Assembly: GCA_964020085.1 (NCBI GenBank)
Contig: OZ026597.1
Span: 18,365,021 to 18,429,020, forward strand
Reading direction: 5' to 3'
Length of the DNA stretch: 64,000 bases
Source: Micromussa lordhowensis
Lineage: Eukaryota > Cnidaria > Anthozoa > Scleractinia > Lobophylliidae
Positions 47,548 through 58,449 of the stretch are shown one piece after another. Both the position numbers and the translations under genes were made by a program. Below the pieces are notes generated by a model that was not told the origin of the DNA, did no database searches, and was given only the letters and a program-made list of their open reading frames with translations. Every line of letters starts with the position of its first letter. Positions within the stretch are counted from its first letter, which is position 1.

Positions 47548-47592
47548 CCGCGCGGCCATGGGCCGAGCGCGGTTCTTGCTCTGCACGGGGTT
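47548..47592 (+). repeat. GC-rich hairpin repeat, copy 1
   Basis: ccgcgcggccatgggccgag followed by cgcgg forms a stem. It is followed by ttcttgctctgcacggggt. An identical block lies at 49887-49929, one on each side of the broken 2A polyprotein and in the same orientation. Confidence 0.75.
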
Positions 47593-48182
47593 TATTATTT
47601 TTCGTCGATTTGTCGGTGACCAGACCCAAACGTCTCTCGGCCAGACTTCGAATGACGAAACTTACGACGTTTATCCAAAGGTGTTAAGACGTTAATGTAC
47701 TGAAAATTTATGAATATTCTACTCTTTATTTTTGTGCAAAATATATTGCCTTTTTGTGTTATTGAAGAGCTTGATTCGAAGCGAGTGTTAAATGCATAAA
47801 AAGCAAGTACGTCATTCATGGAATGTGTCATATCGCTTCGAAGCTAGTCTGTGTAAGCGCAGTGTAGTTATTTAGGGTTGTATAGCCTGAAATATTGTCA
47901 CCTGTCCTGGTACTTGTTATTACGGAAACAGTAAGAAATAAAATGAAATGGGTGTCAGATGGCTTTGGTTTGAATTGTTTTGTTCTTTTGTTTTTTAGAT
48001 CCAAGATTCCGTAGCTGATCTACGAGTTTATGGGTGAATAGTCACCCTGTTCGCCCTAACATAAAAAACGACTGAAGTTGAAACAAAGAAAAACAAAATC
48101 AAACAAAGCTTAACAAAAATGACTGAAATTGTGACAAAAGTGAAATACACTGAGCATTATTGAAATGATTACTGCATAGCCC

Positions 48183-48569
48183 ATTGCAGAAACGTGAGAG
48201 GACTGGGACGAGTTTCTTATATTGATTAGATTGAAAATCTAAACATTTCAACTGAAATGTTACTGAATGAAAAGCTACCCAACCAAGTTTGAGAGTTTTC
48301 AGTGGAAAATTGTTTAAATGGGAGAATCTCAAAAGTTGCAAAATTCCATACAAATCCTTACAATTTTGTGGCTTGTCTACCCAATCCATACAAACTCTCT
48401 ATTTTAGGTGATATTTGAAGAGCTACCATTTTGCAATTTTCCTTCTCTAAATACTTCTATTCTTGGTAAATACTCTCAAATTTAGTTCATCTTTCATTTG
48501 AATATCTTAGTTTTTCAAACAAACGGAAAACAACCATACTCTTTCCCAGTCCTCTCACGTTTCTGCAAT
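48183..48569. mobile_element. MITE with 27-bp inverted ends
   Basis: attgcagaaacgtgagagga...ctggga at 48183-48208 is repeated inverted at 48544-48569. It is 387 bp, with no coding, and lies just upstream of the 2A polyprotein. Confidence 0.8.
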
Positions 48570-48625
48570 TGCCTATTAGAGGGTGCTCACTGAGGAAGTG
48601 AATTTATTTAACCCCGATACACATA

Positions 48626-49717
48626 ATGGAGATAATAAAAGACATTTCTTGTCGATCTCGGTTTGCATTGTTTATTAGTAGTGTCGACAGCCGAAGGAAC
48701 GGTAAAGGACGACGCTGTATAGAACCGAGTAGGCTGCCTGTGAAACAGATGAAACGGTTTTTGAAAAAGAGAAAACTAAGGAAGAGAATTCGAAATTATG
48801 TATTAAAAAATGTTCCCAAGTCGTCAAAAGTTTGTCAAATTATCCGAGCACCTTTTCTTCGGAAAACAGTTGTGTTTGCTAATGGAGAAGGTATAACAGA
48901 AATCAATGAGTTTAGGATGACTAAGAAATACCCCTTGAGAAATGGTTGTAATATGTTGTCATCAGGGAGTAAAATGGTGTACAAGAGCCTAAATCACAAA
49001 ATAAACAACATTGCCAGTAAGCTCTCTGGGGATATAGAGACAAATCCTGGTCCGTTTGTTGTAGATCCTTCCAAAACCATTCATGCTCCACATAGTCAAG
49101 GAAATAGTTTCGTTTTCGGTTCAAATGCGTGAAAACAATGTGTGGCAATGAGCTTGATAGCAACATTATTCGACTTCATCTATTCAATAAGATCATCCTC
49201 AGATCTTGAAGAAGTAATGAATGTTGGCAATGAGTTATACACACGGCTATCACAGTCGGAAGGACAGGATTTATTAATGTTGACGGAATTACCTGAGGTA
49301 TTGTGTCTATAAGATCAGAGATACTATGTATAGATTAAAATACAGTGAGGGCTACTTTGGAAATGTGCACAATTTTAATTACTGTACAATAGAAGTCTAC
49401 CCTTGATTGAAGCGTTTGAATTATTGCTTAGAGAAAATTTTACACCGTTTATTCTCACAATAACGAATTGTGCGGTAGCCATTCTTGTGGAAAGCAAAGG
49501 TACGTTTAAAGTTTTTGACTCACATAGCCGTGATTCTGAAGGAATGTTTGATTCCTATGGAACCTGTGTGCTAGTAGAGATAGCTTCCCTTGACAAACTA
49601 GTAGAGTATTTTGAAAACTTATACGTTGGAATGATAGATGCAGTTTATGAATTTAGAGGCGTTCAGATATCAACAGTCACAGATGTGACTGGAAACCCGA
49701 AACGTCCCCACCAGTAA
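48626..49717 (+). pseudogene. Transposon-type polyprotein remnant: 2A motif plus cysteine-protease-like module
   Basis: A 168-codon frame (48626-49132) is Arg/Lys-rich (residues 24-80). It contains LSGDIETNPGP at residues 133-143 (49022-49054), the DxExNPGP 2A signature that makes ribosomes skip the Gly-Pro bond. It stops at TGA 49130. The same frame continues with KQCVAMSLIATLF, a candidate active-site Cys, and MNVGNELYTRLS up to TAA at 49310. A frameshifted stretch (YSEGYFGNVHNFNYC) follows. The original frame returns at 49403-49717: PFILTITNCAVAILVES, FKVFDSHSRDSEGMFDSYG (His of the putative catalytic pair) and YEFRGVQI. The domain order resembles 2A-linked proteases with herpes-tegument/OTU-like folds found in large transposon proteins of marine invertebrates. 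The exact parent element is inference. Confidence 0.7.
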
Positions 49718-49784
49718 ATTTTGAGAATTTAAATAGAAATGAATTAATTTCAGATAGTTCATTAGAAAGTGGTACGTTACTTTG

Positions 49785-50010
49785 CTCGTGTACGCGGTGT
49801 TGTTTTATTTGTTTAGTTTTTGTGTGACCAGACCAAAACTCCCACTCGGCCAAATGTCGAATCACGCAACTTATCATGTTTATTAACCGCGCGGCCATGG
49901 GCCGAGCGCGGTTCTTGCTCTGCACGGGGTGTATTCTTTTTTTCAGTTTTTGTGTCGGCAGACCCAAACTCCCACTCGGCGAAATGTTAAATCACGCAAC
50001 TTATCATGTT
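49785..50010 (+). repeat. Tandem pair carrying GC-rich hairpin repeat, copy 2
   Basis: Two units of about 115 bp end in cgcaacttatcatgttta. The second holds the GC hairpin (49887-49911) seen at 47548. The sequence after the hairpin (cagacccaaac...tcggc) is also shared with 47630. Confidence 0.6.
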
Positions 50011-50309
50011 TACTCGCTAGGAAAATTAAATTTGCTGAGGTAAACAAGATAGAACTTGCAGCGTTTATGTTCTAAAATTAGCCGTGGATAGCGGAAACCT
50101 CGGATTGTCCTTTACTTATAGCACAAACACTGAAAGTACACGTGCATTCAAGCGGAGGCTACAATAGGGAACCTATTTGTTTACAAACATTGTTTTTGTT
50201 ATTTAAATGTTCAAAACGTTAAACAAAAGGATTCTTTGTTTCAGCAGCCAATAGCTCTCTCGTTTGCATATTAATAACAATAGATGACGTCACTGATATC
50301 TTTGCTATT

Positions 50310-50445
50310 GTAATTTACACTTGTATCCTGACTCGCAATACACGTGTAAATTCCAGTGTAGAAGTATTAAATCCTTGTATTTACAAGCCGGACCTTTACA
50401 CGTGTAAATTACGCGTGTAAAAACTGCAAGTGTAATTTCTTTATT
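50310..50445. mobile_element. Small MITE-like repeat of ACACGTGTAA motifs
   Basis: Several copies of acacgtgtaaatt and its palindromic core lie between outer inverted ends taatttacacttg and caagtgtaatttc. No clear target duplication. Confidence 0.4.
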
Positions 50446-50977
50446 AAATTTACCCCTGTTTGAGAGTTGCTCCGCACGTCAGATTTTAATAACTGTTGTA
50501 CACTTTTAGAAACATCAATTAGTTTCCTTAATGGTAGTCAAGTTAACGAGATGTAAAAAATAGATATATATTTTACCATGCTTAACTTATTCTGTGAGAG
50601 TGACGACATTGGCGAAACAAGAAAAAGAAGCGAATGACGTATATCCGATCTGGGGGAGTTTATAAATGGGGGAGGCTTATAAACGGAATAGTTTAGTTTA
50701 CGTGTAGATGGACCTGAAAACGGAAGAAGGTTATTTATAACTTTGACTTGCCTTGTAAACGGAATTTCACGGTATATCTCTAACATTCCCTCTCTGGTTG
50801 TGGTCCAGACACGCCTGCAGTGTGCATGAGATATTTCAAGGAATTCTACATCTGCTGTTACCACTCACGGAGGTAAGGAATACTATGAATACAAGCAGTT
50901 ACCTTTAAACGTACTGCAGGTACTCCTGGCCGTAACTGTAGTTTATTCTTGAAGGTTTGGCTTATGTGAGTTAAATG

Positions 50978-51149
50978 CAGTGGCGGATCTAGGGGAGGGG
51001 CCCGGGGGCCCCGCCCCCCCCCCCTTATTTTGGTTAAAAAAAGAAGAAATGACTGAAGGGAAAATGGCCGCCATGGCAAGTAAATCAAGACCGGGCCCCG
51101 ACCCCCCCCCCCCCACCCCCCCATAGCTCAAGGTCTAGATCCGCCACTG
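50978..51149. mobile_element. hAT-like MITE with 5-bp target duplication
   Basis: CAGTGGCGGATCTAG at the left and CTAGATCCGCCACTG at the right, perfect inverts. They are flanked by AAATG on both sides (50973-50977, 51150-51154). GC-rich runs lie inside each end. Five-base duplications with CAG ends fit the hAT5-type group. Confidence 0.75.
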
Positions 51150-51273
51150 AAATGAGGTAGGTTTTGATCGCGGTTTCTTTAATCAAAAAGGCGTTTCCTA
51201 GGTCTATCTTTAACTGGTAAATAAGTTGTTTTAAATCTGGCCGAAAGATCAAAGAAGATGCATTTTCGTCAAT

Positions 51274-52198
51274 TTAAGGTGGCTCAAAACAGTTTCCAGC
51301 ACTTTCCAAGAGGTAGAATTTGATGGATCATTAAAACCACTCTATATCGGTTGATGCCAAAACTATTGTATCAAAAAACTGCCCAATCATTGGTAAACAT
51401 GTCAGTGTCAAATTTGTAGCACAATAGGTTACCATAGCAACAATATGAGCTGCTAAAAACACCCTTAATTTTAGCTTTGAGCGCTTATAACTCAAAAACG
51501 AACTCGGTGACCCCTATTTTTTATTATCGAATTGCAATAAACATGCTAAGATGCAACTTTTTGCAAAGTTTAAACAAAATCTGTGGAGTGGGTTCAGAGC
51601 CCTGAACCCACTCCGCAGAATGTTTTAAAACTTTGCAAAAAGTTGCATCTTATCATGCTTATCATAATTCGGTAATAAAAAAATAGGGGTCACCGAGTTC
51701 GTTTTTGGGTTATAAGCGCCCAAAGCTAAAATTAAGGGTGTTTTAGCAGGTAATATTGTTGCTATGGGAACCTGTTATGCAAAATAGATAATAATAATAA
51801 TAATAATAATCTTTATTTATATAGCGCCATTTCTACTAAAAAACCAACAGCGCTTAACAAAACTACTTATTATAAACAAATAAACATTACTTTACTAATA
51901 TGATAATTTACTTTTATAAAAACGAATAATTGTAAGGAAAGCAGAGATTTAAAAAGAACGATTAAATAAAAAAGTCTTAACTCTACTTTTAAAGGTACGT
52001 AGACATGATATGGCTCTAATATGATCAGGTAAATTATTCCAAAGTATAGGTGCGATTACTGAAAAAGCAGATGATTGCAACTTGTTGACCAATGATTGGG
52101 AATATGTATGATACCATTATTGTAGCATCATTTGTTAAACAGTGGCAGTATTAATCCCTCAAAGTATAGCTGTTAGGAAAGTGCTGGAAACTGTTTAA
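51274..52198. mobile_element. TTAA-flanked palindrome (family 4), copy B, with a LINE inside
   Basis: Same element as 46335-46987, with TTAA at 51274-51277 and 52195-52198. The right arm is interrupted at 51790-52068; removing that insert restores the copy A layout (aaaatagat then gattgcaac). Confidence 0.85.
51790..52068 (-). mobile_element. CR1/L2-like LINE 3' end inserted in the palindrome
   Basis: On the minus strand: VIAPILWNNLPDHIRAISCL, RTFKSRVKTFLFN, then the 3' UTR with agcgctgttgg...ggcgctatataaat and an (ATT)n tail (51790-51810). The flanking agat is duplicated (51786-51789, 52069-52072). Confidence 0.85.
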
Positions 52199-52627
52199 GC
52201 TGGGCGACAAAATCATGGCCTTTAACCTTCATTGTCTTTTACATTTTAACATTATTTTTTTCTGCTTTTAATCACCGTTTGCATGAAAAATCGAGGTTTT
52301 ATTTTCAAACCAAATTCTACCTGGGTTACTTTGTAGCCGAATGCATGGAGACGTTCTTTTTAAAAGCGATCTAAGTTGAATATCGTGCAACATCAGCGGT
52401 GTTCCTGCCGAAACGTCAAATGACTTCCTTCAATAATTTACAACACATGCAGGAGTGAGGTTTAAGAACCACGTTTATAGCCAAAAGCTTTATCTCTTTA
52501 TGTATTTGGCCGTTTGCACCCCGAAGTGAGAAGTATTTGTGTTTGGTCTGAGTAGGCAGAGTAGGAAGCTTTTTACGGACGGAGGCTGTTTACGGACGGT
52601 CGAGACCTCTCCTCAGTCAGTTAAGCC

Positions 52628-53120
52628 CAGGCACCGCGGAGAGGGTGGGGCTGGGGGGCTTTAGCCTCCCCACTTTTTTGGCTGATTAGATTATTATTTC
52701 AATTTTTTAGCAAAGTCTTACACAAAAAAGTTCATCGCGCTATTTATGAGTTTACAGCTCTCAATGACAATCGGAGAAAAAACTTTGGCACGTTCAAAGA
52801 GTCAGACTTTAAAATTTCTGGGTGACTTTCTTCCTTTCTGTCTGTTGAGTTTAGCTTAGAAGTTAGCCAATACATCTATTTCATGAAATTTTGTTAAAAC
52901 ATGAGGTTGTAATACGTTTTTTTCTTTGTTTTTCATTGAAAACAATTAAAAATCAACTTAATGTTAGCGTTTTTTGGATGCATTTCTAGCCATTTCAGAA
53001 GAATAATATTTCAAATTTTCCCGGGGGAGCATGCTCCCGGAACCCCCTAGTTGGCTCACGCTTGCGCGTTCGCGTTAGCCCCCCCCCCCCCCCACTTGAA
53101 AATCCGCTCCGCGGGCCCTG
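52628..53120. mobile_element. hAT-like element with 5-bp target duplication
   Basis: Ends CAGGCACCGCGGAG and CTCCGCGGGCCCTG are imperfect inverts, both flanked by AAGCC (52623-52627, 53121-53125). G/C runs lie next to each end. No transposase is seen. Confidence 0.6.
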
Positions 53121-53995
53121 AAGCCGGAAATAGAGCTTTCACGATAGTTTCTAGAGATAATACAACACACAAATGGCCGTCATGGTGAATTGAAGGAGCA
53201 AGGTTATGATCCGATCGGTCATGCTGTCAATTAATTTGCCACAGCTGGACGATAGTAACTAGTAATCCACTATATGACTGTTACAATCAGTACTAACCCT
53301 TCCTTTGGGACAAACCGCTGACAAACGAGACTGTACTCGCAATCACTCGGTCGAGGCAAAATTCGGCAAAATTAATTCATTGAAGTCACGCGGGAGTTTT
53401 TGAAGCTACAGTTCCGTTTAAGTCGTGCTTTTGGGCAAACATTTTGCTAATATTTAGTTAACAGCAAATTTGAGGGAGTCAGGCTTTGATATATGTGTTT
53501 CGCCAGGTCACTAGCTGCTGTTGAAGCCTGTTAGACTTGTTTACAGCGCTTGCAACGCTCGTCGGAAAAAAAGCAGCGAGAAGCCCACGTCGTGCTTGTA
53601 TTTCAAGGTAAACTCGCAAACTATTGTTAGCTGTGTACGCTATGGCTATAAATTAGTGAAAACGGATACGTGTGAAAAAAAAGCCGGGCTTCATTCCTTT
53701 GAAAATTATGTTCCCACGATAGACTGTTGACCAGTTGGTTAGCTAGTCTCTTCAATTCGGTAACCTTGAGTGAAAGGCAAACTTTAGTCTCAGTGAAGTA
53801 TCCATCATAAGGCTATCTTGGTTGGAAGTAGATATTTGTTTTGCCAGTGCTTGAATGTTTTTTTCCAAAGCTCCTAGTTCTCTTGCTGCATTTCACTGCT
53901 GTTGCTCGCATTTTAATTTTCGTGGATTTGCAAAACATTCTCTCCTGCCTCGTGTGTGCATGTGCATGTTTGTTGTCCTTTGCACACTGATTGTT

Positions 53996-54242
53996 CGGTG
54001 TCTGACATTTGCAGACTGCAGACCACAGACTGTAGACTTTTTAACTAAATACTGCATTCCCGTTTCCATTACTGATAGCTAACTGTAAACAGGCTAACCG
54101 GAGTGCTATTCAGGCTAACCTGACTGATATTCAGGCTAACCAGATTGCAGTGCTATTCAGGCTAACCTGACTGATATTCAGGCTAACCAGATTGCTGTTT
54201 AGACCTAAATGTAGTCTGCAGTCTGCAAAATGTCAGACACCG
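53996..54242. mobile_element. MULE-like MITE with 9-bp target duplication and internal tandem repeats
   Basis: Inverted ends cggtgtctgacatttgcaga / tctgcaaaatgtcagacaccg are flanked by ctgattgtt at 53987-53995 and 54243-54251. Inside, attcaggctaacc-type units are repeated (54090-54200). Nine-base duplications are typical of Mutator-like elements. It is absent from copy 1. Confidence 0.8.
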
Positions 54243-54611
54243 CTGATTGTTGGATATTGCATAATTTATCTATTATTAATAGTCTACCTAACAGGTAGTG
54301 AATACTGCGTGTAAGTTAGCAGGTATAGAGCCATATGTTGCGGAACAGAATAATATTTTTTTGTACATAAGTTACAGCAATCAAGAGGGGTGAGGCCCTA
54401 TGTGACACCTAGTCACTAAAGAGATAGGTGAAGGTGAAAGAAGAGGGTTATGAGAAGAACGACAATTTGTATAATAGTTTACGTTGTTCGCTCTAAAGTA
54501 CATGTAAACCTTGTTCTAGAATACCTGTGTACTACAATATCCTTTCAGTAGTTACTAATGGCTAACAAGTTCTTCTCTCTAGAAACAACACGTTACTGGT
54601 TATTCTACCAA

Positions 54612-54660
54612 AAAATAACCATGCGGCGAAAAAAAAAACCAAGATTAATCCACGTGCATT
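54612..54660 (+). pseudogene. Degraded first coding exon of the duplicated gene (copy 2)
   Basis: It aligns to 17283-17337 after the shared acceptor ctctctag. The ATG has become ATA and the donor GTAAGTCC has been lost (agttcaaagttc instead). An in-frame ATG three codons on (ccATGcgg) remains but leads to no splice site. Confidence 0.65.
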
Positions 54661-54816
54661 AAGTTCAAAGTTCACTCACTGCTAATATTAATCAACTACA
54701 TGCATCAACGCAGGTTTAATTTTGCTGTTTGAATATCCAAATTGATGTATGCCTTGTCTTTGATATGCTGAATCAGACTTCTTCCTAAGTTAAAGGTCTC
54801 ATCGGAAGTGTGTAAA

Positions 54817-54843
54817 CCTAACCCTAACCCTAACCCTAACCCT
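54817..54843. repeat. Interstitial telomere-like CCCTAA repeat
   Basis: About 4.5 units of CCCTAA lie near the left end of the palindrome. Copy 1 has a degenerate version at 17487-17505. TTAGGG is the usual animal telomere unit. Confidence 0.7.
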
Positions 54844-56578
54844 GTACTGTTAACAATACCTTTTTTGCCAATGTTGGGAGGGGTTAGTGGGAGGTTGTGT
54901 TGAGGTGGAGAGTTGATGATCTCATGGTTAGTCTGTTAGGCGCTGGATCCATTGGTCCAAAATGGAGCCAAACTGGGGTCGCTGTGTCATGTTCTCAGGC
55001 ACGAAACCTTACCCTCACAATGTCTCTCTCTACCCAAGAGTGTAAATGGTACTGGCCAATTAGTGAGGGCAACCTGACAATTGCTGGGGGTCACCTGCAG
55101 TGGACTAGCATCCCATCCAAGGGGAGGCACAACACTCCTAGACACATCATGTCACAGAAATTGGAGTTGAGCACCAGTACTGATGAACCATTTGGCTTCT
55201 CTGATCCCTTAGGAATGGAAGTGACTTAAGTGCCCAGTAGCCAGTGAAACATCACTGGAATGTGCCCATTCTTAGCCACAAAGACAGGAGGGGGGATTTG
55301 GTGTCCTGTGTGAAACAAACCTTTCACCATTTAAGTCCAACACCTTTCACCCGATATACCACCGAACATTTAAGTGAGGGAGAGAAAGGGCATTTGTCAA
55401 CAAGCACTTTTAGCAAGCAGCTATGCAATAGAGGACTGAAAATGTGGAATGGCAGAATGGGACCAGGGCAGTAGTGATTGTGTACTGGGGTGGGTAAATC
55501 AGGGAATGGTACCTCTTGAGTTTGGTTGTACAGTACATGTAATTCAGGAATCCACAGTGAGAAGGACAATTCTTCAGTAGTGATATGGTTAGCACATGCT
55601 TTTGTGGTCACCAAGGTTAGGATTCAGACCTGAATGAATCTTTTTGTTATAGGAAAAAGATGGGTTATAAAACAACAGTTATTTGTGCTTGATATTCACA
55701 TGACACCTTATTTGGATGATGCCCAGCCCCTGATTGGCTGTTGAAAATTGGGAAAATGATGTATTGCATGCTTGGTTGGGATGATGTCACATGTTTTTAT
55801 GCCATAACAGATCAGCAGATGGGGAGGAAAGTGAGTCATGGTTGGCGATCTTTTTCTCATTTCAGGGACTAATTCCATCCTTTTGGCATTTAGCCCAAGA
55901 TGTTTGGGTGTATTTCTTGCAGGAACTACAATGCAATGATTTTCTAGTTGAGCGAAGCTTCATCTTCCATGCATTTAGGAGATGTCTCAAGCACTGAACT
56001 GTCACACCTTGATGAAGAAGCAGCTTACATAAGTTGCATGAGCTGGAGAGGATTCACAACGCTTTTGCACAAAGGTGTTGCAGCAGCAAAGGTGGAGGCA
56101 ATGCAGATGTGGTGATGGCGTGGCAGAGCGCATGGTTGGAGGCAAAGGTTGTGGCGCGCTGGGCAGGGGTGCATGTGCGACATCTTTGTTGCCATTACAC
56201 TTTTGAGCAGACACCCTGAATCCTCCTCAGTTCATGCAATTGCTGTTAGCCACTTCTTCATCAAGATGTGTCAGCTCATCACCTGGTACTTCTCCTAAAT
56301 GCATGGACGATTTTGCTTCACCACAGCCAAAAAATCCTTGCACTGTTGTTCCTGCAGGAGATACACTTGAGCATCTTGAACTGAATGCCTGAAGGACAGA
56401 AATGTCTCTGACATGAAGGAAAGATCACTTACCATGACTTGATCTCCATTCCACCTACTGTCATTATGGCCTGGAACATGTAACATTATTTCTACTGGGC
56501 ATGGAATGCATTATTTTCCTAATTTTCAACAAAAAGCAAAAGCTGAGTTTCATCCCTATCAGATGTGTCATTTAAATA

Positions 56579-56806
56579 TCAAAAGGAATAACTGTTGTTA
56601 CAAAGGCTGCCTGTCTTTTTCCTATAATAAAAAATGGCTCCTTCAGAAATCTGAATCATAGCCTTGGTTACCGCAACACCACATGCTGAGCACACCACCA
56701 CCAGGGGATTGTCCTTCATTGTGGGTTCTTGAATCATCTTGACTGTACAACCACACTCGAGGAGCATTACTCTCCAATTTCCCCTCCTTGTTCCATGATG
56801 CACCAT
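56579..56806 (-). CDS. Open frame in the right arm of the palindrome
   Basis: A 75-codon frame carries ECGCTVKMIQEP, VCSACGVAVTKAMIQISEGA and YYRKKTG. It is open here, nearly open in copy 1, and broken in the inverted left arm. Two Cys pairs (CGC, CSAC) could bind metal. No family is recognised. It may be part of the gene from which the palindrome arose, or chance. Confidence 0.25.
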   Translation of the reverse strand: MVHHGTRRGNWRVMLLECGCTVKMIQEPTMKDNPLVVVCSACGVAVTKAMIQISEGAIFYYRKKTGSLCNNSYSF

Positions 56807-58449
56807 TGCCCTAGTTCCAACCTGTCATTCTACATTTCCAGCCATCTGCTGTGTAGCTGTCTGTTTTAAGTGCATGTCAACCAATGACCTTGTCCCTCCC
56901 TCACTTGAAAGCTTTGTTGGTACATCCAGTCAAGGGGGTTAAACTTTTATGGCAAAAGGTTTGTTTTAAACAGGACTTTAAATTTCTCTTCTGGTCTCAG
57001 TGGCTCAGAACGAGAACACTCTAGTGATTATTTCACCGGCTCCAGGGCAGGGAAGTCGCTTCCACTCCCTAGAGATATGGAGAAGCCAGATGGCTCATAA
57101 GTGCCGGTGCTTAAACTCTGATCTCTGTAACATGCAGTGCCTAGGGGTATTGTCACTCTCTCTGTGGATGGGATTCTAGTCTATCACAGGTTACCCCTTG
57201 TTTTTTGTCAGGTTGCCCTTACAATCGGCCAGTACCATTTTCACTCCTTGGAGGGGAGAGGTACTGGGAGAGTCAGGTGTCTTGCCTGAGATGATGATAC
57301 AGTAACTCTAGCTTGGACTCCATTTTGGACCTGGTGATGCAGAGTCCAACTGACCAACCAATAGGCCATCCCTCCTCACCCCCACACGACCCCCCACTTC
57401 CCCCTCCCAACATTGGTAAAAAGGGTATTGTTAACAGTGCACACTTGCGATGCCACCTTTAAATCATGAGAAGAATAAGAATTATGATTCCATATCTCAA
57501 AGCCAGATTCAAGCAGCCAAATCTAAGCTGCCTACAGTGTATGTACATGTAGTTGATTGATGCTACATTAGCTTGAAGTGAATTGACTTAGAACTTACCA
57601 GTAGGGAAGGCGTAAATATAGTCTTTTCCCAACTTTCACAATTAATTTGTCTGGTACAATGTATACCCAATGATGTTACTTTTGCAAGATGCTTGTAAAG
57701 GCCTTCTGAAAAGTATTTTTTTCTGCATAAAAGTTGTGCATGCTAATTAGACTATGAGCAACATTAAAAACAATATTTTGTCACCACAATATTGCTTGGG
57801 AAGCATTAATGAATATGGAGAAGACATAACTTACAGGCCATGTCCTTATACATATTAAAGAGTCTCCAAGCAGCTTTGTTGGTCATACTGTACCTAAAAC
57901 TGAAAGTCAACATTTTAGCAATCTTCGCTTCATTGGGTGGATTTACGTTTTGGATAGCAGTGAGAAACAGAAAACCTCTAAACCAGTAAAACTTGAAGTT
58001 TGTGTAATCCAGATTTACATGTATTGTTATGGTGGATACTTTGCTCATAATTAAAGTCTGTTCTTGATCAGGTTGATCACTTTACTTAACATGGTGATAT
58101 TATTGAGTGAGGAATGCAATTTGAATTCAGAGATCTTTGGTTACTGCATCTTGAGGAGTTCCTTTAACTCTCATGACTTGCAATGTCTTACCAACCAGAA
58201 TTTTGCATTACTCAAAAAGCAAAATGATAATATTTCTCATTCAACTGATTTTGTCAGTGTATAATCTTACAACATTTGCTAAAACGTTCTGCCTTTCAAC
58301 CTGTTTACATGTAGTTCCAGCTTTGAAATTAAAAAAGTGAAAAAAAGCTGTCAGGATAGATAATCCCCCCTGCCCTGTCAAAAATTGTTATTAATTTTTT
58401 ATTGCATACATTTGTGATTGTGACACATGTTAATACTTGGCATTTTTAG

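Larger units (their letters stand above)
54790..57462. mobile_element. 2.7-kb TTAA-flanked palindromic element, copy 2
   Basis: TTAAAGGTCTCATCGGAAGTG at the left and its inverse at the right (57456-57462). Arm pairs run to within about 150 bp of the centre (55890-56070 plus against 56220-56400 minus). Each arm shows donor- and acceptor-like sites around matching short exon-like blocks. SINE-like stretches lie at 54960-55160 plus and 57130-57330 minus. Confidence 0.8.

Noticed and set aside
51003..51120. G-quadruplex or regulatory function of the long G and C runs
   Set aside because: The runs are symmetric inside the inverted ends of a hAT-like MITE, so no separate function need be invoked.
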